Of a stretch of 64,000 nucleotides of DNA, positions 53,802-64,000 are shown piece after piece. The translations under genes were made by a program, and so were the position numbers. How positions within the stretch are numbered: position 1 is the first letter of the stretch; the number at the start of each line of letters is the position of its first letter. Source of the DNA: Lampris incognitus. Its lineage: Eukaryota > Chordata > Actinopteri > Lampriformes > Lampridae. The stretch covers positions 18,954,315 to 19,018,314 of the forward strand of contig NC_079216.1 of NCBI RefSeq assembly GCF_029633865.1. The letters run 5' to 3'. The notes under the pieces were generated by a model. The model was not told the DNA's origin and searched no databases. It was given only the letters and a program-made list of their open reading frames with translations.

Positions 53802-55270
53802 GGTAAATTATGTAACGGAACCTGTAACACTCCTGCTTTCTGGCAATCATTGTGAAAAAATTCCCTTGCACCTGATAGACACTCCTCAGGTCCCCCTAAT
53901 GTTGGGGTATCCCGGGCTGGTTAAGCGCAATCCCCAAATTGACTGGGCTACTAACACCATTTTGAGTTGGAGCATTTTGTTTGTCGCAGTGTCTTTTGTC
54001 AGCCTTGCCACCAGGTAGTATCATGGAGCCACTGGAGGAGTTTCCAGACCTGTCGGCAATGCCAGCTGAATAGCTGCACTTAAAACCTGTATTCAGCAAG
54101 TCACGTGCCACTACTCTTCCTCGGCACTGGCCATACGGCTGAGCCCGGAACATCACCTCCTAAGGGTAGGCTTCACTGTCGCACAGCCCCTGAAATGGAG
54201 GCCATGAACAAATATATTAGTGATGCTTTGTCTACAGGCATTATCCAGCCATCCTCTTCTCCAGCAGGTGCAGGCTTCTTTTTTGTGGAGAAGAAAGACC
54301 ATTCCCTCTGGCCTTGCATTGACTAAAGGGGCCTCAGTGACATTACAGTTAAGAACCGCTATCCATTGCCACTTATCTCCTCTGCTTTTGAGAACTTGCA
54401 GGGAGTGACCATCTTCACCAAATTGGACTTTTGCAATGCTTATCACCTGGTGCGCATTCGTGAGGGAGACGAGTGAAAGACAGCCTTTAACACACCCAGT
54501 GAACACTATGAATATCTGGTAATGCCTTTTGGTTTGACGAATGCCCCTGCTGTCTTCCAAGCCCTTGTTAATGACGTATTGCGGGACATGGTTAATCAGT
54601 TTGTCTATGTGTACCTGGATGATATTCTGATATTCTCTAAGTCTCCTCAGCAGCACGTGAGGCGGGTCCTGCAATGCTTACTGGAGAACCAGCTGTATGT
54701 GAAGGCTGAGAAGTGCCTTCACCAGGACAAGGCCTTTCTTGGGGTTTGTAGTGTCTGCTGGGAGGTTGGAGATGGACTCTGCCAAAGTCAATGCGGTGCT
54801 AGAATGGCCCCGCCTGCCACCCAGAAGGAGCCTCAAAGGTTCCTGTGATTTGCTAATTTCTATAGGTTTATACATAGTTACAGTTCCATTGCTGCCCCAC
54901 TAACCGCTCTTACCTCCCCCAAGGTTCCCTTTTCCTGGTCAGCTGCTGCAGAGGAGGCTTTTTCTAAGCTGAAGAAAGGCTTCACCCCCGCTCCTATCCT
55001 CATCACACCTGATCCTCAGCTCCAGTGTGTGGTTGAGGTGGACGCCTCTGATGTGGGAGTGGGGGCTGTCCTGTCTCAGCGGTCCCCCAAGGATAATAAG
55101 CTGCACCCCTGTGTTTTCTTCTCTCACTGTTTGTCTTCCACAGAAGAAATTATGACATGGGGAGCTCTTGGCTGTCAAGATGGCATTGGAGGAGTGGAGA
55201 CACTGGATGGAGGGGGCGGAGAAACCATTCCTGGTTTGGATGGACCACAAGAACCTGGAGTATATTAAGA
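53790..55270 (+). pseudogene. Gypsy D reverse transcriptase and RNase H
   Basis: Blocks in order: [102 protein letters not shown] (intact YLDD), [17 protein letters not shown]. At least five stops (near 54073, 54140, 54325, 54475, 54847) and several frame changes, so clearly dead. Confidence 0.88.
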
Positions 55271-56400
55271 CGGCGATGCGTCTCAACTCCAGGCTGGCAA
55301 GATGGGCACTTTTCTTCTCACTTTTCAACTTCACCCTCTCCTGCCATCCAGGGGCCAGAAATGTGAAGCTGGATGCCCTGTTACGATGGTTTGTCAAGGA
55401 GGGGGAACTCTCTGAACCTGACACAATCCTGCCCAGCCAGTGTCTCTTCGCTACTGCCCAGTTCTCTGTTGAGCAAAAGGTACTGGAGGCACTCTGTCAA
55501 CATCTGTCCCCAGGTAATGAACCTAGAGGAAGGCTGTTTGTCCCTGTGTCTGTCTGCTACCATGTTCTCCAGTGGGTTCATGCGTCTAGACTTGCCTGCC
55601 ACCCAGGGGTCTCACGCACTTTGGCTAGTCTCCGCCAGAGGTTTTGGTGGCCCCACATGCAGAAGGATGCGTTGGAGCATGTAGCTGCCTGTCCCAACTG
55701 TGCCCAGGGGAAGCTGTCTAATCGTCCTCCAGCAGGACTACTAAATCCGCTGCCCATTCGACGACGACCATGGTCACACATAGCCCTGGACTTCATCACC
55801 GGTCTTCCGGACTCTGGGGGTAACACAGTTGTCCTTACTGTGTTTGATCGTTTTTCAAAGTCTGTGCATTACATTCCACTCCGTAAAATACCCACAGCTA
55901 AGAAAATTGCTTAACTCCTGGTGCAACATGTTTTTAAGATACATGGCCTGCCTACCTCTTTGGTCTCTGACAGGGGACCTCAATTCACCTCTCGTTTTTG
56001 GAAAGCCTTCTTTACTCTCACAGTTGCTTCGGTCCAACTGTCATCTGGTTTCCATCCACAGAACAATGAGCAGACTGAGAGGGCCAATCAGCACCTAGAG
56101 AGCACCTTCCGCTGCATGGTCAGCTAGCACCCATCCTCCTGGAGTCAGCTCCTTCCATGGGTTGAATATGTGCATAATTCACTGCCTGTCACCTCCATGG
56201 GGCTTTCTCCATTTCAAGTTTGTTTTGGGTATCAACCCCCTCTGATCCCCTCACAAGAGGAGGAAACACTTGTGCCCTCTGCCCAGGCTTTTGTCCGCAG
56301 ATGTCACCGGACCTGGCGACGAGCTCGTGCCCAACTCCTGCGGTCCTCAGCCCATCAAAAGGAACAGACTGACTGCCATCACCCCCCAATACCGGATAGG
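55168..56400 (+). pseudogene. Gypsy D RNase H end and integrase
   Basis: [20 protein letters not shown] (RNase H end), then the zinc domain HPGVSRTLASLRQRFWW with CPNCAQGK, and core motifs [28 protein letters not shown] and [12 protein letters not shown]. Stops at 55912 and 56125 and frame changes after 56300. Confidence 0.88.
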
Positions 56401-56413
56401 ACAAAGGATCTGA

Positions 56414-56893
56414 TTGTCGTCCAGGGACCTGCCCCTCCGGACTGCCTCCAGAAAGCTGACTCCCAGGTTCGTGGGCCCATTTCCGGTGTCTACAATTATT
56501 AATCCCTCTGCTGTCCATTTACAGTTGCCAAGGACCCTTCGGAGGATCCATCCCACATTTCAAGTCTCCTGTATCAAGCCAGTACGCACCTGTGTCCTTG
56601 CCCCGCCCGCCAACCCTCATCCCCCTCACCGGCTCATCGATGGCGAAGAAGTCTACACTGTCAAGAAACTCCTCAAGTCTCAATGCTGGGGGAGAAGCAT
56701 TCAGTATTTGGTGGACTGGGAGGGCTACAGCCCTGAGGAAAGATCTTGGGTTCCTGCCAGGGACATCTACGACCCCACCCTCATCAGGGAGTTCCACCAT
56801 CTGAACCCTGACCAGCCCAATAGGACACCTGGGGGCATCCGGTGGGGGGGGGGTACTGCCATGGACTCTGGGGGAGCTTCCTGCTCCTCTTAG
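56414..56893 (+). pseudogene. Gypsy D integrase C-terminus with chromodomain
   Basis: GPY/F region KLTPRFVGPFPVSTIINPSA, RRIHPTFQVSCIKP, then a chromodomain: EEVYTVKKLLKSQ, IQYLVDWEGYSPEERSWVPA, REFHHLNPDQPNR. The aromatic cage residues Tyr, Trp and Trp/Tyr are present. Presence of a chromodomain makes Gypsy D a chromovirus. Confidence 0.9.
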
Positions 56894-57209
56894 CCCCCTC
56901 CCTCCTGCTGCTTCTCCTGCACACACCCCTCTGCTCATTCTCCAATCAGCGCCTGCCAACTGTTCCCACCAGTACACTGGCACTCCCCCTGCATTATCTG
57001 TCAGCCTATCAGTTGCTCATTCTGCCACACTCGTTGCTTATCTGTTTCATCACCCCAGTATATATTCTAGTCAGTTGGCCCTTGTTGTTTGTGCTCCCTG
57101 CCTGCTTCATATCCTGCCTGATTGTATGTAATTATCAGTAAAGTCACTCTTTTGCCTAACTCCTGCCTCTGCTCAGTGATTCTGTGTGTGGGTCGTCTCT
57201 TTGTGGCAG
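56857..57209 (+). repeat. Gypsy D 3' LTR
   Basis: 353 bp from TGCCATGGACTCTGGG to TTTGTGGCA, preceded by a G-rich polypurine tract (GGTGGGGGGGGGTAC). Confidence 0.9.
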
Positions 57210-57272
57210 GAGCCTATCCCAGCAGTCATTGGGTGGCAAGTGGGGAGACACCCTGGACAGGCTGCCAGGCCA

Positions 57273-57355
<83 letters not shown>

Positions 57356-57570
57356 TGGTGACAATTTAGTATGGCCAATTCACCTGACCTACAAGTCTTT
57401 GGACTGTGGGAGGCACCCGGAGGAAATTCACGCAAACATGGGGAGAACTTGCAAACTCCACACAGAGGACAACCTGGGACGACCCCCAAGGTTGGACTAG
57501 CTCAGGGATCGAACCCAGGGCCCTCTTGCTGTGAGGTGACCGCGCTAACCACTGTGCCACTGTGCCGTGA
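57210..57570 (-). mobile_element. SINE copy C, body and tRNA head
   Basis: Begins GGAGCCTATCCCAGCAGTCA directly at the LTR border, contains an 80-bp (CA)n at 57273-57352, and on the minus strand ends in the tRNA-like head (box B GGGTTCGATCCC; box A in GTGGCACAGTGGTTAGCG). The tail of a SINE of this family, broken at the same position, is at 32737-32790. Confidence 0.85.
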
Positions 57571-57733
57571 AGAACAGAAGAGCACCATTAAAACAAAAAA
57601 CAGTCAAAACAAAAACGAACAAATATTTTTTAGAAAAGTAATGACATCTGTTTCATTTTACCTATTTTACAGAAAAGTAATGACATTTGTTTCATTTTAC
57701 CTATCATACAGGTAAAATGAAACAAAATAAAAC
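57571..57733 (+). repeat. Flanking repeat shared with 10546-10660
   Basis: GAAGAACAGAAGAGCA, later CATACAGGTAAAATGAAACA, also found beyond SINE copy A. A GAAAAGTAATGACAT unit is tandemly doubled here. Confidence 0.6.
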
Positions 57734-58305
57734 TTGGCCAGAGACCTGGCTGTTGAGGATGAAGACATAAACTGGGAAGGGGTCTGGGAAAACATATTCC
57801 ATGCATTCAAGAACCCCAATTATCAGTTGATTCACTTAAAGCTGTCTCAAAGAGCTTATTATTCACCATTTGTGAGATTCCCTATGAATCAAACTACTAG
57901 CCCTAACTGTGACCTTTGCTCCTTCAACGTACCTAGAACATTTGATATGGAATTGCCCAGAAGTCTATGACTTGGAAAAAAGTGGCATCAACTCTGTCTG
58001 ATGTTATTGGCAAACCTGTTCCCCTGGAACCAATTCCTATTTTACTCAATTATGACTCACAAATGGAGCTGAACGAGAAACAATGCACGCTATGGCTCGC
58101 GGGCCTAACTGCGGCCAAAAAACGTATAGTGCAGTGATGGCTGCCTCCACATAAACTGTATACTAAAACATGGTTAGAATACTTTCAAGATGTGGTCATA
58201 TTAGAACTGTCCACGGCCCGGGTAAATGGAGCTAAGGCCACCACGTTTGAACTGTGGAAAGGGGTGGCCTCTGTAATAACTGAACTTCTTAATAAACAGA
58301 CCGTA
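57734..58305 (+). pseudogene. L1/Tx1-like LINE 3' fragment
   Basis: YQLIHLKLSQRAYYSP, then CDLCSFNVPRTF, a TLWLAGLTAAKKRIVQ segment and ELWKGVASVITELLNKQ are the C-terminal end of an L1/Tx1 ORF2 different from the 48955 copy. One frame change near 57950. Confidence 0.7.
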
Positions 58306-58315
58306 AGTTGTCCCA

Positions 58316-58750
58316 ATAGGGCGTCCAGGTGGCGTGGCGGTCTATTCCATTTCCTACCAACACGGAGATTGCCGGTTCTAATCCCCGTGTTACTACCTCC
58401 GTCATGGTCGGGCGCCCCTACGGACACAATTGGCCGTGTCTGCGGGTGGGAAGCCGGATGTGGGTATGTGTCTTGGTCGCTGCACTAGCACCTCCTCTGG
58501 TCAATCAGGGCACCTGTTCAGGGGCAAGGGAGAACTGGGGGGAATAGCGTGATCCTCCCATGTGCTTTGTGCCCCTGGTGAAACGCCTCACTATCAGGTG
58601 AAAAGAAGTGGCTGGCAACTCTGCCACATGTATCAGAGAAGACATGTGGTAGTCTGCAGCCCTCCCCGGATCGGCAGAGGGAGTGAAGCAGCGACCGGGA
58701 TGGCTCGGAAGAGTGGGGTAATTGCCGGGTATGACTGGGGGGGATGTCCC
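58316..58750 (+). mobile_element. Third tRNA-derived SINE family
   Basis: tRNA-like head 58319-58395 with box A-like GTGGCGTGGCGGTCTATTCC and box B GGTTCTAATCCCC. The body contains TACGGACACAATTGGCCGTG. It sits at the 3' end of the L1 fragment. Confidence 0.65.
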
Positions 58751-58862
58751 AATAGATGAGTCTAAACCCAGGTGGGGAGGAGGGAAGGGGAGGCAGGAAG
58801 GGTGGTAATTTGTACAAGTATTGTGTTAGAATAAGCATAAAAGCAACACACCAGAAGCATAC

Positions 58863-59375
58863 AACTGCTGCTACTACTACTTTCGGCTGCTCCCGTTGGG
58901 GGTCGCCACAGCGGATCATCCGTTTCCATCTCTTCCTGTCCTCTGCATCTTCCTCTGTCACGCCAGCCACCTGCGCGTTATTATGGATCCCACTGCTTTT
59001 CTTGGCAAGACACGCCCTGCGTAGCATCCAGGCGCTAGGATTCTAGGAAGACCCACCCCTACTCTGCCTCTGATTAGCTAACCTTAAACCTAGCTCCGCC
59101 CTAACCCTAACCTTAACCAACCCAACCAACGGAGGCAACGAGTACTGGCCAATCGGAGGCAGAGTGCCAAGAAAAGCAGTGGGATCCATAATAACGCGCC
59201 ACGCGCCACCTGCATGTCCTCTCTCACCACATCCATAAACCTCCTCTTTGGCCTTCCTCTTTTCCTCTTCTCTAGCAGCTCCATATTCAGCATCCTTCTC
59301 CCAATATACCCAGCATCTCTCCTCCACACATGTCCAAACCATCTCACTAAGAATGCACTGGCTTGTGCATCCTCA
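58863..59375 (-). pseudogene. RTE-like 3' fragment, minus strand, split by a MITE
   Basis: Third copy of the RTE-like 3' end: (ACT)n tail complement at 58871-58881, GCGACCCCCAACGGGAGCAG (minus), then coding remnants (RRDAGYIGRRMLNMEL) after the MITE. Confidence 0.85.
58973..59199. mobile_element. 227-bp MITE with perfect 35-bp TIRs
   Basis: Ends GCGCGTTATTATGGATCCCA and complement over 35 bp without mismatch (58973-59007 and 59165-59199). GCCACCTGC of the host LINE occurs on both sides, with an extra CACGC at the right that looks like a short slippage duplication. Related to 34855-35050. Confidence 0.9.
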
Positions 59376-59834
59376 GTGGCTGGGTTACTCGATGGACAAC
59401 AGAGAAAATGAGAAATACTGAAGGATTTGGAAGCAACAATGCAGTTTATCATTAAATCTATATCCCCCCGTGCAAATGCTAGATTGTGGCCGCTACATTT
59501 TCTCATTGTCCTTGGGACACATTGTTGAAATATGAGACTGGGAGCAGTCAATGTCTGTATCTCCCTGTAGCAACGGAAAGAGCCCCAATGAAGCAGACTA
59601 GGAAGAAAAACAGGTGAATTAGCCTTTCAGTTCAGTCAATATGTGTCACCATAGTGCTGCGCGCTATCCATTATCTCAGCCTTGTGGCCATTAGTTGTCA
59701 TTGTTGCTGAATTTAATGAAGTCGAGACAATTGAGTCACATCGTGCGGTTCTTCCACAGCCAATGACTATCGACAAGTTGTCAGTCGCATTTTGAGCCTT
59801 TATTAGCAGGCCTGCTGCTGTGTCCCTCATTACG

Positions 59835-59849
59835 CCAACAGAGGGCGCT
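59835..59849 (+). promoter_or_regulatory. CTCF-like site 1
   Basis: CCAACAGAGGGCGCT fits the vertebrate CTCF core CCRSYAGRKGGCRSY with one mismatch. Confidence 0.5.
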
Positions 59850-59867
59850 CAAATACAAAGGGAAGGA

Positions 59868-59882
59868 CCGCCAGATGGCAAC
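59868..59882 (+). promoter_or_regulatory. CTCF-like site 2
   Basis: CCGCCAGATGGCAAC fits the same core with one mismatch, in the same orientation 33 bp from site 1. Confidence 0.5.
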
Positions 59883-60129
59883 CCTCTTGTTGCCTATGGA
59901 GTGAGTTTGTTTTTTAATGATATGGATCGGATTTTATCTTTCATAAATTTTTTTAAAAAGTAACTTATAAACAGACCATTTATTTGGATTTACGTCCTCA
60001 TAATGAAGGTTAGGCAACATGAAACGTATCCTGAGCCTTTTTCTACGGCTGGTCAAAGGAAGAGGCGGTCATTTTTTTCCAAGACATTGCGAAAACTCTC
60101 AGCTGTTGCAAGCATCCACCCGCTACTGT

Positions 60130-60540
60130 GTAAGCATGCTTTTCGACTGTTGTCTGGCGGAGCCCCCACCCCCGACTCCCCCACACCCCGTTGGACCGGC
60201 CGCCGGTTTAGAAGCGGCGCCGCGTTGCGCTCAAGTCGCGCACACACGCTCAGCGCAGTTGAACGCAACCGCCGCGCTGCGCCGCGCCGCGCCCCTCGCC
60301 AACCAACTCTCGTTCTCTTTTCTCCGTGGGTGCGCGTCGCTCAGACGGTTTCAAGTTTTCCCGTCGGGTAGAGTCGGATACGTCTACTTCTTCTTTCTTC
60401 TCATCCCTCCGTTGACATCACGGGGTTGCAACTGATAACCGGGCGGTGAAGCGGTTCGAGTTGGCTCTCCGGCGGAGCGGCGACGTCTCCACAGCCTCCA
60501 TGCTGGTCTCCACACAGGTCAGCGAGGAGAACGTTTGTAG
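60130..60540 (+). promoter_or_regulatory. CpG-rich probable promoter and 5' UTR
   Basis: The most CpG-dense stretch in the window (GGCCGCCGGTTTAGAAGCGG, then CGCCGCGCTGCGCCGCGCCG), in otherwise AT-rich DNA. It ends in a short exon with ATG and donor. This suggests a plus-strand host gene running to the right. Confidence 0.55.
60500..60540 (+). CDS. Candidate first coding exon (14 residues)
   Basis: ATG at 60500 in context CCTCCATGC; reads MLVSTQVSEENVC plus two bases, then donor TAG|GTAAAT. Position just after the CpG island supports it. I do not recognise the gene; later exons must lie beyond the window or be too short to see. Confidence 0.35.
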
Positions 60541-61400
60541 GTAAATCCAAAGTTTTTCGTGTCGTTATTTCCTCATTATTACACCCCCCGCGCGCTCCCC
60601 TAATAGCCGGTACTATGTGTTAATCAGCACCGCCGCTCTTCCTCTGTTGTTTTTCCGCACCAGCACTGAAACTGAACGAGGTCTGTGGGAAGCCCGAGTC
60701 TCTCAGTAAACTGTTTTGTTGGTGAAGTGCACATAATTGCTGCCTAAAAGATAGGTTGTGCGTGTCAAAACCAGACATAGCTGAGACATCACGCTATCAG
60801 TTTAGGCTTGAAATTGTGTATCGGTTGAAATTTTCTTGACTAGATGAAAAACAAAGTTGGATAAACGTCTACTTGTGGCTGATTGATTGCCGATGAGGGA
60901 TAAGAGCCATTGCACTTTTTAATTCTTACCGAGGTGGACCTCTTTTTCTCCGATAGCAATTCAGTGGGCCTTGTGAGCACTTTGAGAGGAGCCACGCTGA
61001 CAGAGACAGAGGGGGGCTGACGGAGACAGAGGGGGGCTGTGGGTCAGATTAAGACATCATAACTCCGTGGATCTGTCTGTCCTGCTCTATTCAGAGGAAG
61101 ATATCCATATCTGCAAAGTGCTCTCTTTTGACAGTCCACAGAAGGGGCCGGGAAATGAGCCCCGAAGGCTTCAAACTCATATCGCATCCCACCTGTCACG
61201 CACGGAGAGCAAGGAGGAGAGAACGGGGTTCATCTTTTCATTTCTCCTCATCTCTTCTGTCAGGGAGGAGTTGAATGAGCTGCTCTGTGATCGCACTGAA
61301 TTATTTCTCTCCTTGCAGCTATAAATAGCCTGGTTGTCCTGTGCACCTCACAGCCTCTGGGGCAGGGAATCTGTGCTCTCACTTCCCAGCGCTCAGGTCC
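60541..61400. other. Probable first intron, nothing recognised
   Basis: Includes a duplicated GACGGAGACAGAGGGGGGCT at 60998-61040. An ORF at 61067-61324 shows no homology. Confidence 0.35.
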
Positions 61401-61404
61401 ACCG

Positions 61405-61667
61405 TGCACGCACGCACTAACGCACATGCTCACTAAAGATAGTCAGACATATACGCAAACATGCGCATGCGGGCACACTCACAGCAGAGAGGACTACTGT
61501 ATGTGCGCGTGCGCGCATACATACAACAAAGACAAGTCAGGCATACACACACGGGTGCACACAGGCAGCAGGGAGAACTACACACATACACACACGGGTG
61601 CACACAGGCAACAGGGAGAACTACACACACATACACACACGAGTGCACACAAGCAACAGGGAGAACT

Positions 61668-61700
<33 letters not shown>

Positions 61701-61822
61701 CACAACAAAGACAAGTCAGGCATACACATATGGGTGCACACAGGCAACAGGAAGAACACACACCCACACACACACACACCCCCCCACACACACACACACA
61801 GGCAACAGAACCCCAGTCAGGG

Positions 61823-61862
<40 letters not shown>
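61405..61862 (+). repeat. CA-rich minisatellite
   Basis: Repeats of about 45-50 bp built on GGTGCACACAGGCAACAGGG and GAGAACTACACACACA, four to five copies, grading into pure (CA)n at 61828-61862. The His/Thr-rich ORFs here are artefacts. Confidence 0.9.
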
Positions 61863-61866
<4 letters not shown>

Positions 61867-62312
61867 TATCTTTCATACATGGGTGTAATTTGTCACACAC
61901 TACTGTTTGTGTTGTTGTGATTTATTATCCTTACATTGATAAATTGGCTCTTGCTTAGTAGTAATATGGCTGTACTTCAAGTGCACTTAAACTGAATCGT
62001 CGTCATCACAGTCAGGCATGAAAACGGGTCAGGGGTGAAAAAGGTGAGAAGGATATGACCCTCTAGGGGGGTCCGGGGGCATGCTCCCCCGGAAGAAAAT
62101 TTTGAACATTTTATATTTAAATGCATCAATCTGGTGCGCTTTGAGAGAAAAATCAAGCATAATTACAAGACAGTATGTATATGTTCACATTATGCTATAT
62201 AAGAAACGAGACGAACAACTTCTCTCATGAAATGCGCAAGAGCGCAGCTTTAATATAGGGTAATAGTGGCAAAACAAGATAGGAATACTAACAACATGTG
62301 TATGGGTGTAGT

Positions 62313-62514
62313 TTATATCTTTTTGGCGGAGAATGCACCGTGCGAATCCTTGTTTATTGATCTTCCGGAAGACATCTGACAGATGGAATGAGAGCTCTTG
62401 TTCTTTCACTCTTATTTTCCCTTCTAGTTTAAGCCACGACCAATTCCAGCTGCATTTGATGCCTGCATCCACTTGTTTTACAAGAAGAGCATCTTTCTCT
62501 CCTAACACACTCAT
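62313..62514 (-). pseudogene. Candidate exon resembling transposase-derived zinc-binding proteins
   Basis: Minus strand MSVLGEKDALLVKQ, then LSDVFRKINKQGFARCILRQ and KDINY. The FRKIN.xGxARC..C-like block (second Cys replaced by Arg) followed by INY resembles the N-terminal zinc region of some fish transposase-derived proteins. ATG present, donor unclear. Confidence 0.3.
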
Positions 62515-64000
62515 TCTGGAAAAACAATGTTAACGTTAGTAGAGTTGACTTCTAGCTTAATTGATAAGTGGTGGTTGTTCACACTTGGATCTGACGTTAC
62601 ATGTTATACAGATATCCGTCCACTTGAAATCAGATGTGTAAACGAGTGTTTCACAAGTTCAGATAAGTAACTTAGACTATAGGCCTAACGTTACCCTAAC
62701 CCACAGACTAAAATTGAAAATTGTTTTACACACAACATTAGGCCTACATACATAGTTGGATTTCAGATTAAAAGGTATCCGGCATTTACAGTTACAATAT
62801 AGTTAATAGGTTAATAAGTAACATTACGTCCCTTCCACTGACTAACATTACTCAACATAATTCTGTGAATGTAAACTTACACGATGTATTTCGCTACACT
62901 CGCCTGCGCTTAAGCGTAATCCTGGAACAGCCAGGCACTAGAGAGCCCCCAGGCTTGTGCCACTCATAAATCGACGGTTACAGTCCAGTTCTTTGATATA
63001 AGCCTGTCCTGTGACACATACACATAAGACAGTGAAATTATGATATTGTTAACGTTCGCTAACGTAACGTTAGCTAATTTGTTGACTCAGATTCTACAAT
63101 GTGAGTTAGCTAACTTAGAACACAAAAAGCTAGCTAGGCGTTAACATTACCTCAGCCTCCCACCGCACCAGTTCCTCAGTCCACACGTCCTGAAATGGGT
63201 TTTAGAGATTTTGAGAATTAGCCAACAGTTAATGTTCATCGTGTTTCTTTTTGTGGGATAACGTTAGCTATACAACTTAGTCTGTTGCGTATACGGTGTA
63301 AGCTAACGTTAGCCAACGTTACCCTACTAACTAGCTAGCTAACAATTTCCACAAGACGCAAATCTCTCCACCTGTCTGTGTGGAATATAGCTAACGTATG
63401 CGTCGATGACACGTGGATTCTTTATTAAATCTCGAGCTAGTGATAGATTAGCTACCTGAAATCATGGATGACTAGGCTATGTCAACAGAGCTCCTGAGTA
63501 ACGTTATACATCATAAAATATTGAAATGATTGAAACGCTCACCAAATTCAGTCAGGCAGGCATCAGTCAGCTAACGTTAGCCCAAAGAGTCGTCTTCCCT
63601 CAGTCCCATGGAATGCTCAGCCCCGCGCGCTGCTCCATCAATCGCTTTGGTCAGCACAAGCACTCGCTGCGCGAGCACTTCACGAACCAATCGGGTAGCG
63701 GTACCTTCCCAGAGAAGACTGGTGACGCGAGGCCCCTCGCGCTCGTAGGGGGAATGTTTTTGTCAATGAAAAAGGCGAATTCGAATTCGATAGGCCAGCT
63801 CACCATGGCTCCGCGCTCTCGTGTATAACTCCATGTCCGGTCCATACACCCCCCCCCCCAAATATTTTTTCATCGGATCTACACGATTCACGTAGGTCAC
63901 CTATTTTGGATTCAAAACGGCGAATTTCGCCGAAAGGTGAGTGGTTTTCATGCACAGTGGAGCATCTCCAACTCCAGCATGCTGATTTCCTTCCTCCTCA
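62515..64000. other. Unassigned region
   Basis: Many GCTAACGTTAGC-type motifs (63060-63345), typical of fish intergenic DNA, then a moderately CpG-rich stretch (63615-63740) that could be a promoter for a minus-strand gene. A C-run lies at 63847-63860. No convincing ORF. Confidence 0.35.

Larger units (their letters stand above)
32791..57209 (+). mobile_element. Gypsy D: LTR element whose 5' LTR is split by about 19.6 kb
   Basis: 5' LTR part 1 is 32791-33007 and part 2 is 52664-52829. The body is 52855-56856 and the 3' LTR 56857-57209. The flanks, GGGGC at 32786-32790 and GGAGC at 57210-57214, are a 5-bp duplication with one mismatch and fall at the same position of one SINE. The two LTR parts join exactly at the TATATATTCTAG of the 3' LTR. 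The simplest reading is one insertion later opened by nested elements; a rearrangement joining two copies is the alternative. Confidence 0.6.
59376..60129. other. Upstream intergenic region
   Basis: No coding similarity seen. It includes two CTCF-like motifs (listed separately) and AT-rich DNA at 59910-60000. Confidence 0.4.

Noticed and set aside
54153-54674. Minus-strand ORF of 173 aa
   Set aside because: Antisense shadow of Gypsy D reverse transcriptase.
61426-61958. Long overlapping His/Thr-rich ORFs
   Set aside because: Generated by the CA minisatellite in several frames at once.
62040-62100. G/C-rich palindrome GGGGGCATGCTCCCCC as a terminator or regulatory hairpin
   Set aside because: This sequence type is common in dispersed animal repeats; no gene context here supports a regulatory role.
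63526-63828. 100-aa plus-strand ORF
   Set aside because: No domain, lies in CpG-rich DNA where open frames arise by chance, and overlaps an equally open minus-strand frame.

Overview
The window looks like vertebrate nuclear DNA, most likely from a ray-finned (teleost) fish. Coding capacity is low, predicted exons have GT/AG splice signals, there are long CA/TG and TA microsatellites, and most of the sequence is transposable elements typical of fish: Tc1, BED-type hAT, Gypsy/chromovirus, RTE, L1/Tx1, tRNA-derived SINEs with an (ATCC)n tail, and a THAP transposon. Only a few stretches look like host genes: a one-exon GPCR-like coding block (6674-7722), a short unrecognised terminal exon (9342-9735, minus), a CpG-rich promoter with a small first-exon candidate (60130-60540), and weak exon candidates at 34742-34822 and 62313-62514 (both minus).

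Layout. 1-6000: a minus-strand Gypsy element (A) running off the left edge, abutting the 3' end of a second Gypsy (B, plus), which carries a 5'-truncated RTE-like LINE. 6000-10000: GPCR block and unknown exon. 10000-28050: a SINE, then two related BED-type hAT transposons, each bounded by matching terminal repeats and 8-bp target duplications. hAT-1 (10829-15124) is nearly intact. hAT-2 (15388-28046) is swollen to 12.7 kb by a LINE fragment, a SINE carrying a 4.2-kb LINE, MITEs and a Tc1. 28050-32400: a 1.5-kb tandem duplication. 32400-57570: a deep nest. One SINE is split by a MITE and by a chromovirus-like Gypsy (D) whose 5' LTR is itself split by about 19.6 kb. That interval holds an intact DD36E Tc1, a TRIM-like unit invaded by Gypsy C, a tandem TRIM-like array with tRNA-like LTRs, a 6.4-kb DNA transposon encoding an RNase H-like transposase plus a FEN/XPG-like nuclease and a Cys-rich tail, a THAP transposon, an L1/Tx1 LINE carrying an RTE fragment, and a foldback Tc1 inside a (TA)n tract. 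57570-60000: further L1, SINE, RTE and MITE remnants. 60000-64000: the probable promoter of a host gene, a CA-rich minisatellite and unassigned sequence.

The most unusual items are (i) the TRIM-like tandem array at 39.6-40.6 kb whose LTRs contain a tRNA-like Pol III promoter module, (ii) the 6.4-kb transposon at 40662-47035 with long inverted repeats, and (iii) the nesting geometry: a target duplication of at least 106 bp around a LINE, and one SINE/LTR pair whose halves lie 24 kb apart. All family names come from motif reading; no database search was possible.
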